A stretch of DNA of 64,000 nt, from contig NZ_CP042436.1 of the NCBI RefSeq assembly GCF_007971025.1, positions 4,960,001-5,024,000 on the forward strand, read 5' to 3'. The stretch is from Mucilaginibacter ginsenosidivorans. GTDB taxonomy: Bacteria > Bacteroidota > Bacteroidia > Sphingobacteriales > Sphingobacteriaceae. The notes under the pieces are model-generated. The model was not told the origin of the DNA. It did no database searches and worked only from the letters and a program-made list of their open reading frames with translations. Both the position numbers and the translations under genes were made by a program. Positions 8,992-17,721 of the stretch are shown here, one piece after another (position 1 is the stretch's first letter; each line of letters opens with the position of its first letter).

Positions 8992-10527
8992 TCAATTGTA
9001 TCCTGGATTTTGTGTCAGGTTTGGATTCTTTTGGATAGCCTCAGTCGGGATAGGGAACAGTTTGGTGTGCCCATCAGCATCAGCTGCTTTGAATTGTTTT
9101 TTATCACCAAAGTGACCGAAACGGATCAAATCTTCTTTTCTCCAACCTTCCCATGCAAACTCGCGGCCCCTTTCGGACAACAAACTGTCTGCATTGAATG
9201 CTGCAATATTAAAATTAGCAACACCAGCTCTCTGCCTTACCGGAGCTGTGTAAGTTAACGCGCCTGCGGCATCGCCCTGGCGTAATAAACACTCAGCTTT
9301 CATCAGCAATACGTCTGAATAGCGGAACAATGCAAAGTCAGCATCCTGGCTCTGGTAGCCTGGTGTAAGCTGCCATTTTTGCTGGCGCACACCGTCGTAT
9401 TCGGTAGCAGTGTACAGATTTGATACCTGCGGCCTGAAGTTCAATACCAGCGAACTATCACTACCACGAGTCGTCAATGGTGTAGTACCGTCTGCGGCAT
9501 ACTGTATACCCTCTTGCCAGCCGGCTTTACGTGAGTCAGAATTACTGAATTTACCGTAGAAGTCGGCGTTGGCGCAGAAACCGTTCCATGGGCCACCTGT
9601 ACTACCCCAGTTGTATTTGGCAGCCTGGTTGTAGTGGAAGCTCATCATTTGTATTTGCAGTCCCTGGGCATAAATATGGTCGTAAGGGATCACAAAAATA
9701 TTCTCGTTGTTACCTGAATTGTTTGAACTTGCAAAGTTATCCAGGAAGTTAGCCTGCAGGCTATAACCTGAATTCAGCAACGAATCGCAGTAGGATGAAC
9801 AAGCCTGGTATCCACTGTTATCTGACGAACCTGTAATTACGTTCTGGTTCAGGTAAAGCTTGGCAAGCAGGAAATAGGCACCCCATTTGTTAAGACGTCC
9901 GTATTGGGCCGGATCCTGTGAAGGGGTCTTTGAACTCAATACCGGGCCGTTTGTTTTCAACTCGGTTATCAGGAAGTTGAATACATCCGAAGCTGAACTT
10001 GTTGCAACCTTACTTGCATCCTGCTCTGTAGATGTAAGCAAAGGAACATTACCGAAATTGGTAACCAATAAGTAGTAAAAGTACGCACGCAAAACCTTCA
10101 ACTCAGAAATAGAATAAGCGGTAGCGTCGGTTTGTGGTAAGCCCTGCAATAACGAGATGGTAATGTTGATTGAACCAATGGTATTGTAGGCATTGTCCCA
10201 CGCACCTGAAATATTACCGTGCGAAGCAGTGTAGGTGTGCAGCCACAATTGCTGCCATACGCCACCGTCGGCCCAGTCGCCACCGATACGGCCCGGAACT
10301 ATAAGGGCGTCAGTAGTTTCTTCAGCAGTAAGCAACATGGCATTGTTTGCGGTCAGCCCCTGTAATTGGGTGTAGGTACCTAATACGATTGATTGGAGGT
10401 AGCGGGCACTATTTGATGCCGCCGCCTTGGTAACAGCATCCTTTGGCGAATTTAGTTGCTTCTTGCAGGAAAACGTACCTACGACAACCAAAAGTGCTGC
10501 TGCGATTAATAAGTGTCTCTTTTTCAT
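8992..10527 (-). CDS. SusD/RagB family nutrient-binding outer-membrane lipoprotein
   Basis: 511 residues with a lipoprotein signal (TFSC, Cys21). The order is typical of SusD: an N-terminal SusD-like region with TPR-like helices, a central variable region rich in Asn/Ser/Trp, and a C-terminal RagB/SusD domain (FRYSDVLLMKAECLLRQGD, then RGREFAWEGWRKEDLIRFG near the end, and a final FPIPTEAIQKNPNLTQNPGY). It caps the SusC transporter and presents oligosaccharides to it. It lies 18 bp downstream of the SusC gene, an obligate pairing in these loci. Given the adjacent trehalase and GH65 genes, the ligand is probably an alpha-glucoside; that is inference. Confidence 0.96.
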   Translation of the reverse strand: MKKRHLLIAAALLVVVGTFSCKKQLNSPKDAVTKAAASNSARYLQSIVLGTYTQLQGLTANNAMLLTAEETTDALIVPGRIGGDWADGGVWQQLWLHTYTASHGNISGAWDNAYNTIGSINITISLLQGLPQTDATAYSISELKVLRAYFYYLLVTNFGNVPLLTSTEQDASKVATSSASDVFNFLITELKTNGPVLSSKTPSQDPAQYGRLNKWGAYFLLAKLYLNQNVITGSSDNSGYQACSSYCDSLLNSGYSLQANFLDNFASSNNSGNNENIFVIPYDHIYAQGLQIQMMSFHYNQAAKYNWGSTGGPWNGFCANADFYGKFSNSDSRKAGWQEGIQYAADGTTPLTTRGSDSSLVLNFRPQVSNLYTATEYDGVRQQKWQLTPGYQSQDADFALFRYSDVLLMKAECLLRQGDAAGALTYTAPVRQRAGVANFNIAAFNADSLLSERGREFAWEGWRKEDLIRFGHFGDKKQFKAADADGHTKLFPIPTEAIQKNPNLTQNPGYN

Positions 10528-10545
10528 TTATAATGAATTTTTTAA

Positions 10546-13500
10546 TTATTTCAATGTTAAGTTAACGCCGAATGACAACTGACGCGAACGTGGATAAAGC
10601 TGCCTGCTATCGATACCTGTCTGGCCGCCGGCTGTGGTCAACTCGGGGTCGATACCTTTATATGATGTAAAGGTGTACAGGTTATTGCCTGCTACATAGA
10701 AGTGCAGTTTATCGATATACCTGTTCTGATTTATCTTTAAGCTGTATCCTAAATTAACACTCTGAATTTTCAGGAAAGAAGTACCCTGCAACCAGTAATT
10801 TGATGGTTCAGACGAACTCTTGATACCTAATTTCGAAGCATCGGCTAATACACTGTAAGTACCTAATTTAGCTAAGCTCGTATAGTCCATATAGGTTTCG
10901 TTAAAGCCCTTGCTGCCGTACTGACCACGGGCAAAGATGCTGAAATCAAACTGTTTATAGGTCAAGCTGGTTGAAAGCCCATAAGTAAATTTTGGATCAG
11001 TGGTATAAAACTTCCTGTCCTGGGTGCTACCGTCATCAGCGTAATTCAACAAACTTACGTCTGTGACTGCGGTACGCGATCCATCGGCATTATATTTCCA
11101 GAATTGCTGGTTACCATTGGCATCTTTACCGGCATATTCAGGTAATAACAATGTTCCGATTGGGTAGCCAACTTTCAGGTAGCCGATCTGCGATATCTGA
11201 CCGCTGATACCTAACCCCCCGGTGCTGCCAACGTTTGCCTGGGTTACGTTAAAGTCGAGGCCTGCAAACTGACCGGAAAGCGATACGATCTTATTGCGGT
11301 TAACATTGAAGTTACCACCTGCAGTCCAGGTGAGGTCTGACTTGCTAAGGATCTTGTAATTCAGGCTTAATTCAAAACCCTTATTGCTCATACTACCTAT
11401 GTTTGCAACGATGGTATTTACAAAGAATGTACTACCTGTTGGTACAGTGTACGTAAACAATAAGTGATTGGTTTTTTCGCTGTAAACATCCAAGCTACCG
11501 GTTAAGCGGCTATTAAACAGACTGAAATCGACCGCTACGTTAGTCGTGGTATTTACTTGCCATCTCAAATTGGCATTTTGATTTTGAACGGGGCTGCTGC
11601 TCGATACAAATTGGCCAAGTGAGCCATTGTAATACAGTCTGCCTGAAGAAAATAAAAACTGTGAAAGGTACGGTCCAATAACATCCTGGTTACCTATCTG
11701 TCCGTAACCGCCACGCAATTTTAACGAACTGATCCATGATACTCCTTTCATGAAATCTTCATTGCTGATAACCCACGCTGCATCGATAGATGGGAACACA
11801 CCTGATTGATTATTCAAACCTAACTTATTCGACCAGTCGTAACGTACGTTACCAGTCAGGTAATATTTATCATTCCAATTCAATTCAGCCCTTCCGAACC
11901 ATGACTTCAACTGGTAGCCGCCCCTGTCAGAACCGATATCTGCAGTAGATATAGAGTTGGCCGAGCCGATATTTTCATCGGGGAGATAAATGTCATTAAA
12001 ATCGTGTGCACCTACGCGGAAACCACTGTAGTCGAATGAGTTGAACTCATAACCACCTAACGCGCTTAAACGCAGTTTACCAAATTCATCCTTATAAGCT
12101 ACTGTAGCTCCATAGGTTTTGTTGGTATAATCTGACGAGCCTTTATCCACATCGCCATGGTTTGAAAGCTGCGGCGTGTAACCAAACTGGTCGCCCACTG
12201 CGTTAAGCAAACCACCAACAGGGCTCAGAGCAACTGCAGGAGGGTAATAAATGTTAGTAACGTTTACACCATGGGAAGCGTTTGCATAAGGGCTGATGGT
12301 GATCTGTTTGATCGGATTAAAATCCATTTTTAGGTTACCTGTTAGTCGGTCTTGGCGCCCAATGTTGGTCAGGTAAACTAATTGCGGAATAGGGTTATTT
12401 TCCTGGGTATTGTTTATGTACTGGTAGTAACCGGCATTTACAGGGTCCATTGTGCCGATAACTGAAGGAACAGCTGCGGCGTTCAGGAACGCATTCTTAT
12501 CAGTAAATAACGAATTGGTTTGTGAACCTGATACATTCATTGTTATCAGCAATTTATTATCCAGTGTCTTCTGGTCGAAGTTGAAACGGCCGTAAAGGTC
12601 TTTTCTTCCTGAATTAATTGCGATACCATCCTGGTCGGTATATGCAACTGAAGCTCTATAGTGGCCCTGCTCGGTACCACCGCTCAACGCAAGGTTTTCG
12701 TTGTGGGTAAAACCAGTACGGGTAATTTCCCTGAACCAATCTGTGTTGGCGCCCTGGTCGCTGGTGGTTGAAGTACCGGTAGGCATAGCATGGCCGTAAA
12801 AATCCTGGTATGCGCTCAAGTATTGGTTACGGTCCATAAATTTGATCAGGTGCTCAGGCGACTCAGAGGCAACATAGCTATTGAATGTAACCTGTGATTT
12901 GCCGGCTTTTCCTTGTTTAGTAGTTACCAGGATCACACCACCCGCAGCGCGTGAACCGTAAATGGCAGCAGCCGAAGCGTCTTTCTCAATAGTAAACGAT
13001 TCAATATCGCTTGGAGCTACTGAACGGATATCCGCTCCTGCTACTCCGTCGATTACATATAACGGATCGTTACCACCGGATAATGAGGTAGTACCACGTA
13101 CACGTACAGTAGGTGCATCGTTCGGGTCGCCGCTACTGGTCGTAATAACAACACCAGGTGCCTGGCCCTGCAGTTGCTGTAATGGGTTAGTGGTAACACC
13201 CTGCACAAAATCGCCGGCGTTTACTTTAACTACGGCCCCAGTAGCGTCCTTTTTACGCACGGTACCGTAACCAATTACCAGCACTTCGTTTAGTGATGTA
13301 CTTGTGGGGTCAAGCGCAATGTTTAAAGGGGCTCCTGTTAAGGTCACATCCTTTGTTGTGTAACCAACATAAGAAACTGATAGTGTAGTAACTGATGAAG
13401 CTACTGATAATCTGAAGTTACCATTAACATCGGTAACTGTACCAACTGTGGTACCCTTTGCGACTACCGAGGCTCCGGGGATCCCCGAACCGTCTTTTGA

Positions 13501-13602
13501 GTCGGTTACTTTACCTGTAACTACAGTCTGCGCCATTGATTGCAGCGAAAACAAGCTTAGCAGGATAAAACAACTTACTTTGAGTAAATTTTTAAAGTGC
13601 AT
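10546..13602 (-). CDS. SusC/RagA family TonB-linked outer-membrane transporter
   Basis: 1018 residues. A signal peptide ends SMAQ near residue 25. It is followed by a CarboxypepD_reg-like domain (VTGKVTDSKDGSGIPGASV, about residues 27-95), the SusC signature LNEVLVIGYGTVRKKD near 103-118, a TonB plug (VRVRGTTSLSGGNDPLYVIDG, IEKDASAAAIYGSRAAGGVI) and a C-terminal beta-barrel ending in FGVNLTLK. It imports oligosaccharides across the outer membrane using TonB energy, together with the SusD protein immediately downstream. The long AT-rich region upstream probably carries its promoter. Substrate is not readable from the sequence; neighbours suggest alpha-glucosides. Confidence 0.97.
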   Translation of the reverse strand: MHFKNLLKVSCFILLSLFSLQSMAQTVVTGKVTDSKDGSGIPGASVVAKGTTVGTVTDVNGNFRLSVASSVTTLSVSYVGYTTKDVTLTGAPLNIALDPTSTSLNEVLVIGYGTVRKKDATGAVVKVNAGDFVQGVTTNPLQQLQGQAPGVVITTSSGDPNDAPTVRVRGTTSLSGGNDPLYVIDGVAGADIRSVAPSDIESFTIEKDASAAAIYGSRAAGGVILVTTKQGKAGKSQVTFNSYVASESPEHLIKFMDRNQYLSAYQDFYGHAMPTGTSTTSDQGANTDWFREITRTGFTHNENLALSGGTEQGHYRASVAYTDQDGIAINSGRKDLYGRFNFDQKTLDNKLLITMNVSGSQTNSLFTDKNAFLNAAAVPSVIGTMDPVNAGYYQYINNTQENNPIPQLVYLTNIGRQDRLTGNLKMDFNPIKQITISPYANASHGVNVTNIYYPPAVALSPVGGLLNAVGDQFGYTPQLSNHGDVDKGSSDYTNKTYGATVAYKDEFGKLRLSALGGYEFNSFDYSGFRVGAHDFNDIYLPDENIGSANSISTADIGSDRGGYQLKSWFGRAELNWNDKYYLTGNVRYDWSNKLGLNNQSGVFPSIDAAWVISNEDFMKGVSWISSLKLRGGYGQIGNQDVIGPYLSQFLFSSGRLYYNGSLGQFVSSSSPVQNQNANLRWQVNTTTNVAVDFSLFNSRLTGSLDVYSEKTNHLLFTYTVPTGSTFFVNTIVANIGSMSNKGFELSLNYKILSKSDLTWTAGGNFNVNRNKIVSLSGQFAGLDFNVTQANVGSTGGLGISGQISQIGYLKVGYPIGTLLLPEYAGKDANGNQQFWKYNADGSRTAVTDVSLLNYADDGSTQDRKFYTTDPKFTYGLSTSLTYKQFDFSIFARGQYGSKGFNETYMDYTSLAKLGTYSVLADASKLGIKSSSEPSNYWLQGTSFLKIQSVNLGYSLKINQNRYIDKLHFYVAGNNLYTFTSYKGIDPELTTAGGQTGIDSRQLYPRSRQLSFGVNLTLK

Positions 13603-13800
13603 AGAATTTGGGTTGAGTTTTAATTGGCTGATTAAATATAACTATTAATTAAAAAAATGCAATGAATTTTTCTAAAATTTCGTCAAATGAATACCACCCT
13701 GCACTTTATCCTAAAATTAGTATTCACTAACTAATTCATTAAAAGCTTTTCGCCTGTGCTTTCATACAGTTACCGGGAACGTTTTCGGTCGCAGAGATTT

Positions 13801-13814
13801 TATAGTAAACTATA
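13801..13814. promoter_or_regulatory. palindrome TATAGT-AA-ACTATA, candidate operator for susC
   Basis: Perfect 6+6 inverted repeat with an AA centre. It lies just downstream of the candidate -7 box at 13825-13832 on the minus strand, where it would overlap the initially transcribed region. Regulator binding is inference. Confidence 0.35.
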
Positions 13815-13824
13815 AGCGCTTCTG

Positions 13825-13832
13825 CAAACTTA
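13825..13832 (-). promoter_or_regulatory. candidate susC promoter -7 element (TAAGTTTG)
   Basis: The minus strand reads TAAGTTTG, an exact match to the Bacteroidota consensus TAnnTTTG. No clear TTG/TTTG -33 element lies at the usual spacing. The predicted leader would be over 200 nt. Confidence 0.35.
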
Positions 13833-13997
13833 CTTCGTGATCAGGCATTAATATTCCGCCCGGTAGCTTCAATAAAAAATATTATTTGGTTTATCTAAAT
13901 TGGCACAGGTAGCAAACTTTTTATTGTACCTATACATTACAAAGTAAGAAAGACATTGGAAAATTACCTATTCCTATATTAAAAATATAAGTAAAAA

Positions 13998-14016
13998 TTA
14001 ACTTTTTTAAAGTTAA
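13998..14016 (-). terminator. AT-only stem-loop downstream of the regulator gene
   Basis: TTAACTTT and AAAGTTAA form an 8-bp stem with a 3-nt loop. On the minus strand it is followed by TTTTTAC. It lies about 180 bp past the regulator stop at 14196 and could be its terminator, but the stem is weak. Confidence 0.35.
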
Positions 14017-14195
14017 TTAATTAATAATCATTGAATTATAAAATAATAGCCTAAGAAAAATATAACTATAATTTAACTTTTTCAAGCAAAAATTTAGCAG
14101 AAAACACTTTTTAAAAGAAAGGCATGGGGGGCAATATTATATCGGCTTTTGCAAAATAAGTATCAGGAAACCGGGCCAAAGCTTCTGTGTGGAAT

Positions 14196-15830
14196 TCAGG
14201 ATTTATTGAGCAGGTCAACTGCCTTGATATCCATGATGCGATGATCGAACTGATCGCTCGGGACAAGCGCTTTGGCCTTGATACGCATTTTATAAACATA
14301 AATGGTATTTACTGAGTATTCAAGGATATTGGCGATGGTCTCATTATCGTTAATACCTAATCGCATCAGCGCAAATATACGCAGGTCGGTATTTAATACC
14401 TCATGATCCCTTGGCCATATCTGGTCCTCTTCCTTAAACATCGCGTTAAACGAATCAATAAAATTGGGGAATATCTTCAGGAATATATGATCGAAGGTAT
14501 AAAACAAGGTTTCCCGCTCTTTCTTTATATTGATCTCGTTGACTGATAGTAATATATCATCATATTTTTTTGTCGTGATCTTTCGCTCAATGCTTCGTTT
14601 CAGTTTCTCCAATTTTAAAATATAACCGGATATCACATTAAAAAAGTACCCGATATACTCTTCCTTGATGTGCGTATCTTCCGAAAGTTTCCCGTTGATC
14701 TTTTCAAGCAGTACATTCTTTTCTTCAATGATCTTTTCCTTAGCCTTAAGCCGCTTTAGCTGATAAAATACGATGAACGAGATGGATAAAATTACCACAG
14801 CTATCACCGCTATCGATAGTAAGTAAACCAGGAACCTATCTTTTTCTTTTTCGGTAATAATGATCTTTTGGGCGGCAACAACCGGCAAAACCGCTCCTAT
14901 TTTTACCTTTCGCAGCCTGGCGCCATAAAACTGCGCATCGTCCATGGCCTGCTGAATAAATGTATAGGCGTCGCTCAGGTTGCCATCAAGATACAATTGC
15001 CAGCCCAGCTTAAAAATAGCTGTCGTTTCTTTGGTTGACGACCGGATATCATTGATCGCGCCTTCGGCCATTAAAAAAATACGGTCCGAATCCTGGTAAG
15101 GGCCGGAATAAAAAAAAGAAAGCCCGGTGGCCACCATCGCCTTTTGGTGATCTGTAAGTTTATATTGGGTCAATAACCTGATATAGGTGGGCGAGGGTGT
15201 TTGGGACTGGCCCGAGATTACCTGCCTATTGCCCGTATAATACAATTTCTCGAACGAGTTTGGCGGAGCTAAAGCTATAGCCGAGTCAATCAGTTTGATG
15301 GCCTGGCTCTGATCGTACAGCGCATAATTTTTATCGCTGTTATACTCAGCCAGGTCAGAATAAGCGCGCGACTTTGTGGAATAATACTCTAACTTGGATT
15401 TATCGTTGAGAAGATGGTCATTTATCTGGTTAAGGCATTCAAAGGACTCTTTGAACATACCAGACGAGAGTAAAATAAACCCAAGTTTTATTTTGGTATT
15501 GTTTACTTTGGCCACATCCTTGGTAATAATACCAATATTGAGCAGCTTTTGCGTGTAAACATAAGCCGAATCGAACTGGTACACCTTATATTCTTCATAA
15601 AGCTGTTCGCACAGATCGTATTGCCGCTCGTAATTATTAGCCGGCACCGCCGCCAGCCTTTCTTTTAGTGTTTTTATCCGGGCCTCTTTTTTATCGTCAT
15701 AATCCTTCCGGTGGGCTAACTCGTTCTTTAGTACCGCCATAATGCTGTCGACCCTTGAAGCTGGTACCGACGAAAAAGCGCAATGGAAAAGCAATACCAA
15801 TAACAAGGCAGGTAGAAAAGATCTCTTCAT
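14196..15830 (-). CDS. membrane-bound TPR regulator with C-terminal HTH (DUF6377-like)
   Basis: 544 residues. After a signal peptide come about 300 residues of helical TPR-like repeats in the periplasm. One transmembrane helix follows near residues 330-355 (FLVYLLSIAVIAVVILSISF), then a charged coiled coil (LKRLKAKEKIIEEKNVLLEKI), and a C-terminal LuxR-like helix-turn-helix region (LRIFALMRLGINDNETIANIL to YKMRIKAKA). This is the layout of DUF6377-type regulators found beside SusC/SusD loci, which sense a ligand outside and bind DNA inside. It lies between the trehalase and susC genes, on the same strand, and is the obvious candidate regulator of this locus. The family name is from memory of the architecture; ligand unknown. 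Confidence 0.82.
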   Translation of the reverse strand: MKRSFLPALLLVLLFHCAFSSVPASRVDSIMAVLKNELAHRKDYDDKKEARIKTLKERLAAVPANNYERQYDLCEQLYEEYKVYQFDSAYVYTQKLLNIGIITKDVAKVNNTKIKLGFILLSSGMFKESFECLNQINDHLLNDKSKLEYYSTKSRAYSDLAEYNSDKNYALYDQSQAIKLIDSAIALAPPNSFEKLYYTGNRQVISGQSQTPSPTYIRLLTQYKLTDHQKAMVATGLSFFYSGPYQDSDRIFLMAEGAINDIRSSTKETTAIFKLGWQLYLDGNLSDAYTFIQQAMDDAQFYGARLRKVKIGAVLPVVAAQKIIITEKEKDRFLVYLLSIAVIAVVILSISFIVFYQLKRLKAKEKIIEEKNVLLEKINGKLSEDTHIKEEYIGYFFNVISGYILKLEKLKRSIERKITTKKYDDILLSVNEINIKKERETLFYTFDHIFLKIFPNFIDSFNAMFKEEDQIWPRDHEVLNTDLRIFALMRLGINDNETIANILEYSVNTIYVYKMRIKAKALVPSDQFDHRIMDIKAVDLLNKS

Positions 15831-15949
15831 AAAATTGGTTTATCAGTAGCTGCTAAGCTATAGGATAAAAATAATATTAAAAAGCGATTTTGGGGTAATT
15901 TTAAATGCAATAACCAATAAATCGCTAATTAATAAGCTAAAAAAGAAAA

Positions 15950-17518
15950 TCACAGCTGATCGATATGATAATGATTAAGCAAATTGAGCAAAACACCGTT
16001 CGTCCAGCCGAAGCCGTCCTGCAAAGGGTATTCACCGCCACCGGCCTTCACATCGGTGTCTATTACATTGTATTTCTCCATCAACTTACCGGTCGAATTG
16101 AAAACACTGATATTGATGCGAACCCAGTTTTCGGCAATAGAACGCGCCAGTTTATATTCCTGGTAATTATTCAGACCGTCGATAGCCATATACTGAAGCG
16201 GCGCCCAAGCATTGGGGCTGTCCCATTGTTGGCCCGATCGATCCAGGGTAGTGACCAGTCCGCCCGATTTGAAAAATTTTGATTTAAGCACCTTCGCGAC
16301 ACTGGCTGCCTGTTTAGTGTCAGCTATCCTGAATTCAAGCGGGAAAACACCTGCCAGCGATATATGCGTTGTGGTATGTTTCAACTCCCAGTTATAATCC
16401 ATATACCAGCCGTCTTTTGCACTCCAGCAATATTTCTGAATCGCGTTGCGGCGTTTCAACGCCTTGGTTTGATAAAGTTTGGACATAGTCATGTTGCCTT
16501 GTATACTATAGGATTTGGCAATATCGAGTTCGAGATGGTAAAGAAGACAATTCAGATCCACCGGGATGATGAGCGTGGTTTGTATGGTTTCGAGCCGGCC
16601 GGTAGTATCCATCCAGCGTGTGCTGAAATCCCAACCCGATTCCGCAGCCGCACGAATATTACGGTAAAAATCGCCGGGTTTTTGTTTGGTGTCCTTTACC
16701 GCGGTCACATCTTTTTTATACGACTCTTCCCGCGGCAGGTCCGATTCATCCCAATAACGGTTCAGTATTTCACCGCCCTGCATCCGTACCGAATTCCGGT
16801 AAGCCTGCCCCGGTTGTAATTTATCCGCGCCCTTCATCCAAAAAGTGTATTCTTTTAAAAGCTCGGGTTGGTATTGCGTATAAACTTTCGCGCCCTCGTC
16901 CTTTGCCAGGATATCGATCATCATCGAAAAAAAAGGTGGTTGGGACCTTGTTAAATAATAAGTGCGGATACCATTTGGAATAAACCCGTATGTATCCAGC
17001 AGGTACGCAAAATTACCGATCATATCATGGATGATCTTGGTTTTGTGGCTCTCCTGCAAACCTAACATGGTGAAATATGAGTCCCAATAATAGGTTTCAC
17101 GGAAACGCCCGCCGGGGACCACAAAGTCATTTGGTACAGGCAACAAAGAGGAATATTTTGAAACAGTGTCGTGTTTGCGGTACAATACCTGCCACAAAGT
17201 GTCGATATGCTTACGAATACCAGCCTGTATATCGCTCTTGAATGCGTCGTTATGCGTACCGGGAATAAAAAAGTTAGCAGTCACAAAGGTTTTAAGATCG
17301 AACCCGGGTTTATCTTTCAGGTCGTTATAATCCTTCATAATAAGTGCCGGATCGCGTTTAGCAGTGGCATCGACAAACGTTTTGTTGTCCGGGAAAATAT
17401 CCGACATCTGCACTGTCTCGAACAAACCGGGGAATAATTGACGCGGGGTTTTTATCTGTGCCCATGCACAGCTAACAGCAACCGCCAGGTATAGCGTTAT
17501 AAAAAATCTTCTCAGCAT
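15950..17518 (-). CDS. treA: periplasmic trehalase (GH37)
   Basis: 522 residues; hydrolyses alpha,alpha-trehalose to two glucoses. The N-terminal signal ends CAWAQ near residue 21; an alternative Cys in AVSC could make it a lipoprotein. Both trehalase signatures are present: PGGRFRETYYWDSY near residue 136 and QQWDSPNAWAPLQ near residue 428. The expected catalytic pair is visible as Asp297 in ESGWDFSTRW and Glu481 in MEKYNV. Their spacing of 184 residues equals that of E. coli TreA (Asp312/Glu496). The glycine-rich stretch GGGEYPLQDGFGWTNG that follows is also typical. An exact TAnnTTTG element lies about 27 bp upstream, so the gene probably has its own promoter and leads the regulator gene. 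Confidence 0.95.
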   Translation of the reverse strand: MLRRFFITLYLAVAVSCAWAQIKTPRQLFPGLFETVQMSDIFPDNKTFVDATAKRDPALIMKDYNDLKDKPGFDLKTFVTANFFIPGTHNDAFKSDIQAGIRKHIDTLWQVLYRKHDTVSKYSSLLPVPNDFVVPGGRFRETYYWDSYFTMLGLQESHKTKIIHDMIGNFAYLLDTYGFIPNGIRTYYLTRSQPPFFSMMIDILAKDEGAKVYTQYQPELLKEYTFWMKGADKLQPGQAYRNSVRMQGGEILNRYWDESDLPREESYKKDVTAVKDTKQKPGDFYRNIRAAAESGWDFSTRWMDTTGRLETIQTTLIIPVDLNCLLYHLELDIAKSYSIQGNMTMSKLYQTKALKRRNAIQKYCWSAKDGWYMDYNWELKHTTTHISLAGVFPLEFRIADTKQAASVAKVLKSKFFKSGGLVTTLDRSGQQWDSPNAWAPLQYMAIDGLNNYQEYKLARSIAENWVRINISVFNSTGKLMEKYNVIDTDVKAGGGEYPLQDGFGWTNGVLLNLLNHYHIDQL

Positions 17519-17544
17519 TAAGGCGATAATTAGGATAAAGGCAG

Positions 17545-17552
17545 CAAACCTA
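17545..17552 (-). promoter_or_regulatory. candidate trehalase promoter -7 element (TAGGTTTG)
   Basis: The minus strand reads TAGGTTTG, an exact TAnnTTTG match, 27 bp before the trehalase ATG. A -33 TTG is not evident at the standard spacing. Confidence 0.5.
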
Positions 17553-17721
17553 TATGGATATAAAAATAATTGCTTTAATAATCAAGCGGTTACGTTTGGC
17601 TATGGCTTTGGAGATTTTATAAAGAAAATCACCTATGCATTATCATTAAATACCTCAATACCAAATGTTTAAAAACAAATCAACCCGAGAAAATATACGA
17701 ATAATTTAAGGATTGAGTCGT

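Larger units (their letters stand above)
13603..14195. other. 593-bp AT-rich gene-free region upstream of susC
   Basis: The region between the regulator stop and susC is strongly AT-rich, especially 13960-14110. It holds a candidate minus-strand -7 element at 13825-13832, a 14-bp palindrome at 13801-13814 and an AT-rich stem-loop at 13998-14016. I see no convincing gene in it. The likely content is a regulated promoter and a long 5' leader for susC. Confidence 0.6.
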
